Shown one piece after another: positions 21,497 through 27,436 of a stretch of DNA of 27,436 nucleotides. The stretch's first letter is position 1; every line of letters begins with the position of its first letter. Under the pieces are notes generated by a model. That model was not told the origin of the DNA. It was given only the letters and a program-made list of their open reading frames with translations, and searched no databases. Position numbers and translations under genes: made by a program. Source of the stretch: Dermatophilus congolensis (GTDB taxonomy: Bacteria; Actinomycetota; Actinomycetes; Actinomycetales; Dermatophilaceae). Where the stretch lies: the NCBI GenBank assembly GCA_030538115.1, contig JAUNUP010000040.1, positions 1 to 27,436 of the forward strand, given 5' to 3'.

Positions 21497-22795
21497 ATGG
21501 CGACAGACACGACCCACCAGGCTTCGCCCACAAGCGGATTCGCAAGACTGCGGGAGTGGGTGCTGCGCGACACTAGCGCGGGCCTGCTGCTCATGAGCGC
21601 GGCCGCGATCGGCCTGATCTGGGCGAACACCCCTTGGCGTGAGGCCTATTCGGCTCTGTCGAATACCGTCGTCGGGCCGGCCGCGCTGCATCTCGACCTC
21701 TCGCTGGCCAAGTGGGCGGCCGACGGGCTGCTCGCGATCTTCTTCTTCACCGTCGGGCTCGAGCTCAAGCACGAGTTCGTGGCTGGTTCGCTCCGGTCTC
21801 CCAAGCAGGCCGCCGTGCCGATGATCGCGGCGGTGGGCGGGATGGCGGTGCCCGCCCTCGTGTTCACCGGCGTCATCCTCGCCTCCGGTCAGGAGGGGGC
21901 CATGCGCGGCTGGGCCATCCCCACCGCCACCGACATCGCGTTCGCCGTGGCCGTGCTCGCGATCTTCGGGCGCGGACTGCCCAAGGCCCTGCGGATGTTC
22001 CTGCTCACGCTCGCGGTGGTCGACGACCTGCTCGCGATCATCATTATCGCGGCGTTCTACACGGAGTCGATCGCGGCCCTGTGGCTGGGAGTCTCTCTCG
22101 TCGCGGTGATCGCGTTCGCGCTGGTCGTGCGCTCGCGGCGGCCCGCATGGTGGCTGCTCGTCCCGATCGCGTTCGTGGCCTGGGCGGCGATGCACGCCTC
22201 CGGGGTGCACGCAACGATCGCGGGCGTGCTGCTGGGCTTCATGGTTCCGGCCGTCGCCGTGCACGGCGAGCACCACACACGCGCGCACCACTACGTCGAC
22301 AAGGTCACCCCCGTCTCCAACGGCATCGCGCTGCCGGTGTTCGCGTTTTTCTCGGCCGGCGTGACGCTGGTCGGAGGCGATGGGCCGGGCGCCGTGCTCG
22401 GCCAGCCCGTGGTGCTCGCGATCGCCGCGGCTCTCGTGCTGGGCAAGCTCGTCGGCGTCATGGGCACAACCGCGCTCGTCACCGCGGTCACGCCGCTGAA
22501 GCTGCCCGACGCGATCGGACTGCGCGACCTGGCCCCCATCGGCTTTCTCACCGGCATCGGGTTCACGGTGTCGTTGCTCATCGCTGAACTCTCTTACCCG
22601 ATGGGGTCGCCCGAATCCGACGGAGCCCGCATCGCGGTGCTCATCGGTACGTCCATCTCCGCGATCCTCGCGGCTGTCGCGCTACGAATCTCGGCCAAGA
22701 AGGCCCGCGCGGCCGACATGAACCGCGACGGCCGCCCCGATGTCGAGACGGAGCCGATCGACCCCGAGACCTCCGGCCGCGAACCTGGGCTCTGA
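21497..22795 (+). CDS. nhaA: Na+/H+ antiporter NhaA
   Basis: A 432-residue integral membrane antiporter that exports sodium in exchange for protons. Key family residues are present: the discontinuous helix IV motif ATDIAFAVAVLA (Thr145, Asp146), the ion-binding pair Asp176-Asp177 in TLAVVDDLLAIIII, the early FFFTVGLELKHEF loop, and NGIALPVFAFFSAGV for the late helices. The lysine-containing GKLVGVMG segment and IGFLTGIGFTVSLLIAELS complete the core. A 50-residue charged C-terminal tail is cytoplasmic. AAAGG lies seven bases before the ATG. The structured leader suggests control at translation or elongation. Convergent with the split-barrel gene at 22835. Confidence 0.93.
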   Translation: MATDTTHQASPTSGFARLREWVLRDTSAGLLLMSAAAIGLIWANTPWREAYSALSNTVVGPAALHLDLSLAKWAADGLLAIFFFTVGLELKHEFVAGSLRSPKQAAVPMIAAVGGMAVPALVFTGVILASGQEGAMRGWAIPTATDIAFAVAVLAIFGRGLPKALRMFLLTLAVVDDLLAIIIIAAFYTESIAALWLGVSLVAVIAFALVVRSRRPAWWLLVPIAFVAWAAMHASGVHATIAGVLLGFMVPAVAVHGEHHTRAHHYVDKVTPVSNGIALPVFAFFSAGVTLVGGDGPGAVLGQPVVLAIAAALVLGKLVGVMGTTALVTAVTPLKLPDAIGLRDLAPIGFLTGIGFTVSLLIAELSYPMGSPESDGARIAVLIGTSISAILAAVALRISAKKARAADMNRDGRPDVETEPIDPETSGREPGL

Positions 22796-22834
22796 CAGGC
22801 CCGAGCCGCGTCGATCAGAGCCGAACAGGCGGAC

Positions 22835-23272
22835 TCAGAGGGTGTCGCTGACCTGCTCCGGGAACATGCTGCGCCACGGGCGGTGCAGACGGAACTTGAA
22901 GCCCGACAGTTCGCTCGGAGTCAACTCGATGACGTGCAGCTTCTCTGAGTTCAGCCACGGACGCAGGGGCAGCTGCTCGGTGCGGCGCGCCTCGGCTCCC
23001 TCGAGCTCGCGGGCCCGGCCGCGGATGATGACGCTGGTCGCCCAGGCGTGCCCGATCTCGTCGATCTCGAACGCCACGTCTTCGTCGGCGAGGATGCCGC
23101 GCAGCTTGTTGCCGGGGGCGGTGCGGAACACGATCGTGCGGTCACCGACGCAGTAGTTGATCGGCACGAGCTGCACCTCGCCGTCGAGCTTGTAGGCGAG
23201 ACGCCCGAATTCCTGGCCGCCGAGCACCTCCCAGCACTCGTCGGGGGTGAGTGACTTCGATTCCGCAGCCAT
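22835..23272 (-). CDS. Pyridoxamine-5'-phosphate-oxidase-like FMN-binding split-barrel protein
   Basis: A 145-residue protein of the pyridoxamine phosphate oxidase-like split-barrel superfamily. It shows the N-terminal helix LTPDECWEVLGGQEFGRLAYK, the strand VQLVPINYCVGDRTIVFRTAPGNKL and VAFEIDEIGHAWATSVIIRGRARELEG, the pattern of small actinobacterial flavin- or F420-binding members. The ATG at 23272 has AAGG eight bases upstream. Whether it binds FMN or F420, and what it acts on, cannot be decided. It stands alone between a convergent nhaA and the HAD gene. A loose -10 match, TAGGCT, lies upstream. Confidence 0.85.
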   Translation of the reverse strand: MAAESKSLTPDECWEVLGGQEFGRLAYKLDGEVQLVPINYCVGDRTIVFRTAPGNKLRGILADEDVAFEIDEIGHAWATSVIIRGRARELEGAEARRTEQLPLRPWLNSEKLHVIELTPSELSGFKFRLHRPWRSMFPEQVSDTL

Positions 23273-23469
23273 GGTGTCGCCTTACGTCGTCGTGTCGGGA
23301 CCGGATCTCCTCCCAGCCTAGTTGCGTCATGCCGCGCGATGGTGGGCCCATCGTCCTGCACATGGGACAGGTCACAGCAGCGACTCAAGCCGCGCGGCGA
23401 CTCGGCCTGCGCCGAGAGGTGTCGTGGCCAACCGCTGCGACCGGGGTCGCATCAGAGCCCTCAGAGGCC

Positions 23470-24351
23470 TCAGAGCAGCGACTCGAGCACCTCGGCCACA
23501 CCATCGGCGTCGTGGTGGCCCGTGCGGTGGGTGGCGGTGGCGAGTACGTCGGGATGGGCGTTGGCGACGGCGAACGACCTCCCGGCCCAGGTGAGCATGG
23601 GCAGGTCGTTGGGCATGTCACCGAATGCCCACACGGCGGAGGCGGGGATCTCGCGTTCAGCGCACCAGGCGGCGAGGGTGCTGGCCTTGGTGACGCCGAG
23701 CGGGCCGACCTCGGCGAGCCCCACGGCTCCCGAGAACTGCACGGACGCCCGCGCGCCGACGATGTCGGCGACCGCCTGCACCGACTCTTCGCGCTCACCT
23801 GCGGCGATGAGCTCCGGGGCTCGCACGAGGAGCTTGCCGATCGTGCCGCTGACGGAGTCGATCGGCGCGTTGACCTCGATGGTGTCGGCGTGCGCGTCCA
23901 GCACGTGGGAGTAGTGGCGGAGGGCGAGAAACGCGTCGTCGGCGTGCACGCCCGTGGCCCGCTCGGCGGCGAATCCGGCGCCCGGGATCTCACGGCGCAC
24001 GTCGGAGACCACGTCGAGCACGGTGTCTCTGTCCATGCCGGTGGAGGAGATGACGCGGCGCTCGTCGACTGCGTACACGAACGCCCCGTTGGCGCAGATC
24101 GCGATGCCGTGCGCGCCCACCGCCTCCTCGAGCGCGTGCAGCCAGCGCGGGGGCCGGGCGGTGACGAAGACGGTCATGATGCCCCGCTCCCAGACCCCCG
24201 CGAGCGCCTCTTGGGTGCGGGGGCTGACGCGGCCGTGCGAGTCGAGCAGGGTGCCGTCGAGGTCGGTGGCGATGAGGCGCGGAGGCTCGGAGGTGCCCGC
24301 GCCGTCGGCGGCCTGCGACGCGGCCCCTGCCTCACGTGCGAAATCACCCAT
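23470..24351 (-). CDS. HAD-superfamily phosphatase, Cof type
   Basis: A 293-residue HAD hydrolase with the large C2 cap typical of Cof/YidA sugar-phosphate or flavin-phosphate phosphatases. Motif I is ATDLDGTLLD (nucleophile Asp30, general acid Asp32), motif II the threonine of VFVTARPP, motif III the lysine of GPLGVTKASTL, and motif IV GDMPNDLPML. SGTIGKLLV and the surrounding strands are in the cap. The ATG at 24351 (MGDFAREAG) is preferred; the frame stays open to a TTG at 24396, but neither has a strong ribosome site. The 197-base gap to the next gene (23273-23469) holds no gene that I can support. It is divergent from the serine hydrolase region. Confidence 0.87.
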   Translation of the reverse strand: MGDFAREAGAASQAADGAGTSEPPRLIATDLDGTLLDSHGRVSPRTQEALAGVWERGIMTVFVTARPPRWLHALEEAVGAHGIAICANGAFVYAVDERRVISSTGMDRDTVLDVVSDVRREIPGAGFAAERATGVHADDAFLALRHYSHVLDAHADTIEVNAPIDSVSGTIGKLLVRAPELIAAGEREESVQAVADIVGARASVQFSGAVGLAEVGPLGVTKASTLAAWCAEREIPASAVWAFGDMPNDLPMLTWAGRSFAVANAHPDVLATATHRTGHHDADGVAEVLESLL

Positions 24352-24480
24352 GTCGGCCAGGGTAGGCCAGCCGCGCCAGCGATTCCCGTGACGCAACCCT
24401 GGGGGGCCCCGCCGCGCTGACTTCCGCGACCACCCTGTAGTGGGGGCCCGCAGCGGGTAGAACTGGAGTGACGGTTCCCC

Positions 24481-24502
24481 TAAGTTCTGCTAGCAGAACT
24501 TA
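24481..24502. promoter_or_regulatory. Perfect 22-bp palindrome, operator 1
   Basis: TAAGTTCTG-CTAG-CAGAACTTA is a perfect 22-bp dyad. It lies in the divergent region between the HAD gene and the serine hydrolase pair. A related palindrome lies 61 bp away (centre to centre). TAAAGT (24523-24528) between them could be a -10 box for the rightward genes. Confidence 0.65.
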
Positions 24503-24541
24503 AGCGACGGGAACATAGTTTCTAAAGTCTGCTTTCTCGCT

Positions 24542-24563
24542 TAACTTCTGATAGCAGAAGTTA
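24542..24563. promoter_or_regulatory. 22-bp palindrome, operator 2
   Basis: TAACTTCTG-ATAG-CAGAAGTTA has perfect 9-bp arms and shares with operator 1 the consensus TAASTTCTG-N4-CAGAASTTA. It ends 30 bases before the first serine hydrolase ATG. The pair brackets the likely promoter, a looping or double-block arrangement. The binding protein is not encoded nearby. Confidence 0.65.
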
Positions 24564-24593
24564 GAGGGACCCCGCGGGACCGAGGAGCCCACC

Positions 24594-25409
24594 ATGGATC
24601 TAGCGGAAGAGGTTCGGAACTGCCCGGCGGAGTCTGTGGCCGCCGCTGTGATCACGCCCGTCGGGGTCGCCGCGGAGGCGTTCACGCACAGCCCCGACAC
24701 GCGGTACCGGTGGGCTTCGGTCACCAAAGTGGCCACTGCGCTCACGATTCTCGACGCGTGCCTCGACGGAGTCGTATCGCTCGACGACCCCGCCGGCCCG
24801 CCCGGGTCGACGCTGGGGCACCTGCTGTGCCACGCCTCCGGGTACCAGTTCGACAGCGCCGCAACCACGGTCAAGCCCGGGCGGCACCGCATCTACAGCA
24901 ACTACGGCATCGACCGCGCGGCCGAGCACCTCGAGGCCGTCAGCGGTAACCCGTTCGCGGTCGAGCTCGAAACCCGCTTTCTCGGCCCGCTCGGCATGAA
25001 CGAGGTGCGGCTGGAGGGGCTGCCCTCACGCGGGCTCGTCGGGCCCCTGGCCGACCTGATCCTGCTGGCCCAAGAGCTGCTGCGTCCGACGGCGCTCAAG
25101 CCCGAGGCCGTGCGGCTCGCCTCCACGCCGGTGCTGCCCGAGATCGGCGGAGTGCTGCCCGTGTACGGCCGCTACCGGCCACACCCGTGGGGATACGGCT
25201 GCGAGGTGAAGGGGCCGAAAAACCCGCACTGGACCTCGCCCGAGAACTCCCCCGAGACGTTCGGCCACTTCGGCATGTCGGGCAGCTTCGTCTGGGTCGA
25301 CCCCCAAGCCGACCTGGCCTGCGTGTTCTTGTGCGACCGCGACTTCGACCAGTGGGCGGTCGACTGGTGGCCGGGCTTTTCCACCCGAGCGCTCGCCGCC
25401 TACTCCTAA
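24594..25409 (+). CDS. Serine hydrolase, class C beta-lactamase-related (paralogue 1)
   Basis: A 271-residue protein of the serine beta-lactamase/penicillin-binding superfamily. The catalytic SxxK is SVTK (Ser42-Lys45) in RYRWASVTK, the tyrosine motif is YSN (101-103) in RIYSNYG, and HFGMSGS near residue 225 takes the place of the KTG strand. It has no signal peptide or membrane segment, so it is cytoplasmic, unlike true beta-lactamases; an esterase or amidase role is more likely. GAGGAG lies six bases before the ATG. Two large palindromes precede it. The next gene is a close paralogue, and the region around WTSPENSPETFGHFGM is nearly identical in DNA between them. Confidence 0.85.
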   Translation: MDLAEEVRNCPAESVAAAVITPVGVAAEAFTHSPDTRYRWASVTKVATALTILDACLDGVVSLDDPAGPPGSTLGHLLCHASGYQFDSAATTVKPGRHRIYSNYGIDRAAEHLEAVSGNPFAVELETRFLGPLGMNEVRLEGLPSRGLVGPLADLILLAQELLRPTALKPEAVRLASTPVLPEIGGVLPVYGRYRPHPWGYGCEVKGPKNPHWTSPENSPETFGHFGMSGSFVWVDPQADLACVFLCDRDFDQWAVDWWPGFSTRALAAYS

Positions 25410-25502
25410 CCCGCGCCCGCCCCTCGGATGGGCCGAGCACTCAGCCGCCCCGTGCGAGACTCAACGGAGACGTCTCACACCCCACGCCTCATGGGAGCAC
25501 CG

Positions 25503-26321
25503 ATGCCCTCGCTCGATCTCGCCAAGGAACTCGCCGACAGCCCCGTGGACTCAGCCGCGGCCGCCGTCATCGGGCCCGGCGGGATCCTCGCAATGCACGA
25601 GACCGGCGGACGCTACCGCTGGGCGTCGGTCACCAAGATCGCCACCGCCCTCGTGATTCTCGACGCCTGCCAGGAGGGGCTCGTCTCCCTCGACGATCCC
25701 GCTGGCCCTCCCGGAGCCACGCTCGGGCACCTGCTCGCCCACACCGCCGGGTACACCTTCGACGGCCCCGATCCCCTCTCCCGGCCCGGCGTGAAGCGCA
25801 TCTACAGCAACACCGGCATCAACAAAGCCGCAGATCATCTCACGAGCGCCACCGGCACCCCATTCGCGGACGAGATGATCGACCGGGTGCTCGACCTGCT
25901 CGACATGAAGTACGCCAGCCTCGACGGGCCGCCGTCGCACGGCATGGTCGGCACGATCACCGACCTGGCCCACCTGGCCCAAGACCTGCTCACGCCACGG
26001 CTGCTGCTCCCGGAGGTCGTGCGCCTCGCCTCCACGCCGGTGTTCACCGACCTCGCAGGCGTCACCCCCGGCTTCGGACGCTACAACCCCAACCTGTGGG
26101 GCTACGGCTGCGAGGTCAAGGGCCAGAAGATGCCGCACTGGACCTCGCCCGAGAACTCCCCGGAGACGTTCGGCCACTTCGGCATGGCCGGCAGCTTCTG
26201 CTGGGTCGACCCGAAGGCCCAACTCGCCTGCGTCTTTCTCGGCGACCGCGACTTCGGCGCCTGGGCCCCGGGCTACTGGCCCCAGTTCTCGACAAAGGTC
26301 CTACAGGCGTACGGTGCCTAA
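25503..26321 (+). CDS. Serine hydrolase, class C beta-lactamase-related (paralogue 2)
   Basis: A 272-residue paralogue of the preceding gene, alignable over its full length. It keeps SVTK in RYRWASVTKIATAL, YSN in RIYSNTG and HFGMAGS near the C-terminus, and likewise lacks a signal peptide. The ATG at 25503 has GGGAG seven bases upstream; in-frame starts at 25428 and 25491 would add residues not present in paralogue 1. The 93-base gap between the two genes shows no promoter or terminator that I trust, so they are probably one transcript ending in the strong hairpin at 26320. Substrate unknown. Confidence 0.85.
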   Translation: MPSLDLAKELADSPVDSAAAAVIGPGGILAMHETGGRYRWASVTKIATALVILDACQEGLVSLDDPAGPPGATLGHLLAHTAGYTFDGPDPLSRPGVKRIYSNTGINKAADHLTSATGTPFADEMIDRVLDLLDMKYASLDGPPSHGMVGTITDLAHLAQDLLTPRLLLPEVVRLASTPVFTDLAGVTPGFGRYNPNLWGYGCEVKGQKMPHWTSPENSPETFGHFGMAGSFCWVDPKAQLACVFLGDRDFGAWAPGYWPQFSTKVLQAYGA

Positions 26322-26386
26322 TTCCGCTATCCACAGGGTTGTGGATAGCGGAATTCTCAGGTCGGTCGTGAGTGCCAGGATTCCGC
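26320..26386. terminator. Strong hairpin with a competing third arm
   Basis: AATTCCGCTATCCACA (26320-26335) and TGTGGATAGCGGAATT (26340-26355) are perfect 16-bp arms around GGGT; the first arm starts inside the TAA stop of paralogue 2. A third segment, ATTCCGC (26380-26386), can pair with GCGGAAT (26348-26354) instead, helped by a CTCA/TGAG stem (26356-26359 / 26369-26372). It probably ends the hydrolase transcript. There is no T-tract. Confidence 0.6.
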
Positions 26387-26420
26387 CATGACCGCCTACA
26401 CCGCGCTTGGAGCGCCACCA

Positions 26421-26449
26421 TTCCCATCCGTCTCGCGGGTTGCTACGAT
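26421..26449 (+). promoter_or_regulatory. Promoter of the toxin-antitoxin operon
   Basis: TTCCCA (26421-26426) and TACGAT (26444-26449) are 17 bases apart, placing the transcript start near 26456. Two direct copies of TTGCTAC (26440-26446 and 26449-26455) overlap the -10 box and could be the antitoxin's binding sites. Confidence 0.5.
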
Positions 26450-26480
26450 TGCTACACCTTCTTCGACGAGGAGTAGCAGC

Positions 26481-26741
26481 ATGGAGACGATCCCCCACCG
26501 CGAACTCCGCAACAACAGCAGTGAGGTGCTCGCTCGCGTCGCCGCCGGAGAGACCATCGCGATCACCAACCACGGCACGGTCGTCGCGATCATGTGCCCG
26601 CCTGCGACGTCCGTGATCGAGCGGCTCACCTTGTCGGGGGGTGTGCGGCCACCTCGGCGCACGGACATCGACTTCACCACACAGCGACGCAGCACCAATG
26701 TCACCTACCAGGAGCTGATGGACGACAGGTACGGCGAGTGA
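26481..26741 (+). CDS. Phd/YefM-type antitoxin
   Basis: An 86-residue antitoxin. The N-terminal Phd/YefM DNA-binding fold is plain: METIPHRELRNNSSEVLARV followed by AAGETIAITNHGTVVAIMCPP. The C-terminal part (about 45-86) is polar and would wrap the toxin (RTDIDFTTQRRS and YQELMDDRYGE). GAGGAG lies nine bases before the ATG at 26481; the frame is open further upstream but without a ribosome site. The stop overlaps the PIN gene start by four bases, the usual antitoxin-first coupling, and the antitoxin probably represses its own promoter through the TTGCTAC repeats. Confidence 0.88.
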   Translation: METIPHRELRNNSSEVLARVAAGETIAITNHGTVVAIMCPPATSVIERLTLSGGVRPPRRTDIDFTTQRRSTNVTYQELMDDRYGE

Positions 26742-27127
26742 AGACCTACCTCGACACGTCCGCCGCCTTCAAACTCTGCGTCCCGGAAGTCGGTTCGGAC
26801 GCATTGGCCCGCGCCGTCACGCAACGGGTCGACACCGACGGTCTCGTCGCATCGAAACTGCTGGAGACCGAACTGCACTGCGCCCTCGCCCGGCGTCGCG
26901 GGCTCGCTCCCGGTGATGTGAAAGACGTGCTGGATACGGTCGCGCTCGTCGACCTCGCACGTGAAGACCTGGCTCGCGCGGCGACGGCCGGATGGGGACT
27001 TCGCGCCTTGGACGCGATCCATCTCGCCACCGCCGTTCGGCTCGAGGTGGAGGAGATCATTACCTACGACCAGGAGCTTGCTGAGGTCGCCGACCGCATC
27101 GGGATTCGGGTCATCTCGCCCGAGTAG
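26738..27127 (+). CDS. vapC: PIN-domain ribonuclease toxin (VapC family)
   Basis: A 129-residue PIN-domain toxin, expected to be a magnesium-dependent RNase that stops translation when free of its antitoxin. Acidic active-site residues are visible: Asp6 in KTYLDTSAAFKL, Glu43 in LLETELHCAL, Asp92 in LRALDAIHLATA and Asp111 in ITYDQEL. The length is normal and no key residue is missing, so it should be active. It starts at a GTG inside the antitoxin stop (GTGA). VapC toxins usually pair with AbrB- or Phd-type antitoxins; this pair is the Phd type. The target RNA is unknown. Confidence 0.88.
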   Translation: MKTYLDTSAAFKLCVPEVGSDALARAVTQRVDTDGLVASKLLETELHCALARRRGLAPGDVKDVLDTVALVDLAREDLARAATAGWGLRALDAIHLATAVRLEVEEIITYDQELAEVADRIGIRVISPE

Positions 27128-27169
27128 GCGGCCCTTCGGGTACTGCGTCACGTCCCCTCATCCGCCGGG

Positions 27170-27225
27170 GTCCCGCGGGAACGCTCGTCCGAAAAGCGCA
27201 CCTGATCCGAGAAGTCCCGCGGGAC
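27170..27225. repeat. Two-arm repeat, locus 3 unit G (imperfect)
   Basis: TCCCGCGGGA (27171-27180, followed by AC) and GTCCCGCGGGAC (27214-27225) are separated by about 31 bases. This is the only unit whose arms are not perfectly complementary over 12 bases; each arm is nearly self-palindromic. Confidence 0.7.
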
Positions 27226-27265
27226 GGGCTGGGCGTCTGGTGCCACAACGACGACCACCCCACCC

Positions 27266-27322
27266 GTGCCATGGCACCTTTGCTGCAAAGCCGAGGCGAA
27301 GGCGAAACATGTGCCATGGCAC
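27266..27322. repeat. Two-arm repeat, locus 3 unit H (type II)
   Basis: GTGCCATGGCAC occurs at 27266-27277 and 27311-27322 with a 33-base gap. Each arm is itself a perfect palindrome. ACAT precedes the right arm. Confidence 0.8.
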
Positions 27323-27355
27323 CCCCGCGTCAGGCACGGTTGCCTTGTCCGTGGG

Positions 27356-27409
27356 GTCCCGCGGCACATGTCGGTCTGCACGTTGCGTGTCGCGTCGGTG
27401 CCGCGGGAC
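27356..27409. repeat. Two-arm repeat, locus 3 unit I (type I)
   Basis: GTCCCGCGGCAC (27356-27367) and GTGCCGCGGGAC (27398-27409) are perfectly complementary, with a 30-base gap. ATG follows the left arm and AGG the right arm. I see no gene in 27128-27436 apart from these repeats. Confidence 0.8.
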
Positions 27410-27421
27410 AGGAGGGCGTCG

Positions 27422-27433
27422 GTGTCGCGGGAC
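27422..27433. repeat. Single repeat arm at the window edge
   Basis: GTGTCGCGGGAC followed by AGG matches the right arm of a type I unit with one change. It lies 12 bases beyond unit I, so it is a partial tandem copy or the start of more repeats beyond the window. Confidence 0.55.
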
Positions 27434-27436
27434 AGG

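Noticed and set aside
23355..23371. Possible decayed copy of the repeat family (GCACATGGGACAGG)
   Set aside because: It matches part of a right arm plus AGG, but no partner arm lies at the expected distance, so chance similarity cannot be excluded.
26326..26349. Replication-origin DnaA boxes
   Set aside because: Only two one-mismatch matches, both inside one hairpin, and no origin genes (dnaA, dnaN) or box cluster nearby.

Overview
The window is chromosomal DNA of a high-GC Gram-positive bacterium (Actinomycetota). Coding regions use G or C in most third codon positions, GTG starts are common, and at least two starts look leaderless. Several genes have their closest recognisable relatives in mycobacteria: a GpgS-type glucosyl-3-phosphoglycerate synthase beside a FolP2-type protein, an Rv2671-like reductase and an Mcr-type racemase. 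Gene content and the absence of mycolate genes suggest a Micrococcales-type organism, but the genus is inference. I see no rRNA, tRNA, CRISPR array, insertion sequence or phage gene.

Layout. (1) 1-472: a leftward promoter with three copies of an 11-bp palindrome drives a gene that leaves the window at the left edge; two units of an intergenic inverted-repeat family follow. (2) 473-4898, all leftward: an SRPBCC protein; a tight operon gpgS - folP2-like - LigB-like - RibD-like reductase; and a DUF4870 membrane protein with its own terminator. (3) 5063-6823: a Schlafen/AlbA_2 plus HATPase regulator-like gene, with a two-tier concentric palindrome just upstream of its start. (4) 6909-13866: an acyl-CoA module (enoyl-CoA hydratase, alpha-methylacyl-CoA racemase, acyl-CoA dehydrogenase, thiolase, TesB-type thioesterase) ending with a FadR-type GntR regulator. 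Four repeat units lie between the convergent dehydrogenase and thiolase genes. (5) 13860-17373: MFS exporter, alkyltransferase-like DNA repair protein, methyltransferase, DUF4352-like lipoprotein. (6) 17515-21388: a translationally coupled MacB-like ABC ATPase, FtsX-type permease and HlyD-type adaptor. (7) 21389-24351: NhaA antiporter with a structured leader, an FMN-binding split-barrel protein and a Cof-type HAD phosphatase. (8) 24481-27127: a twin-palindrome control region, two tandem cytoplasmic serine hydrolases (class C beta-lactamase fold), a strong two-part hairpin region and a Phd/PIN toxin-antitoxin pair. (9) 27128-27436: three and a half more units of the repeat family.

The most unusual feature is the interspersed repeat. 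Nine two-arm units (plus one lone arm) occur at three intergenic loci. Each unit is a pair of 12-nt arms of the form GTNCCRYGGNAC separated by 30-33 nt. Arm sequence varies between units, but the two arms of a unit stay complementary (eight of nine perfectly), and adjacent units tend to alternate in orientation. This looks like a REP/BIME-type family in an actinobacterium. Other points of interest are the nhaA leader with two identical segments competing for one partner, the concentric operator of the AlbA_2 gene, and the twin operators before the serine hydrolases.
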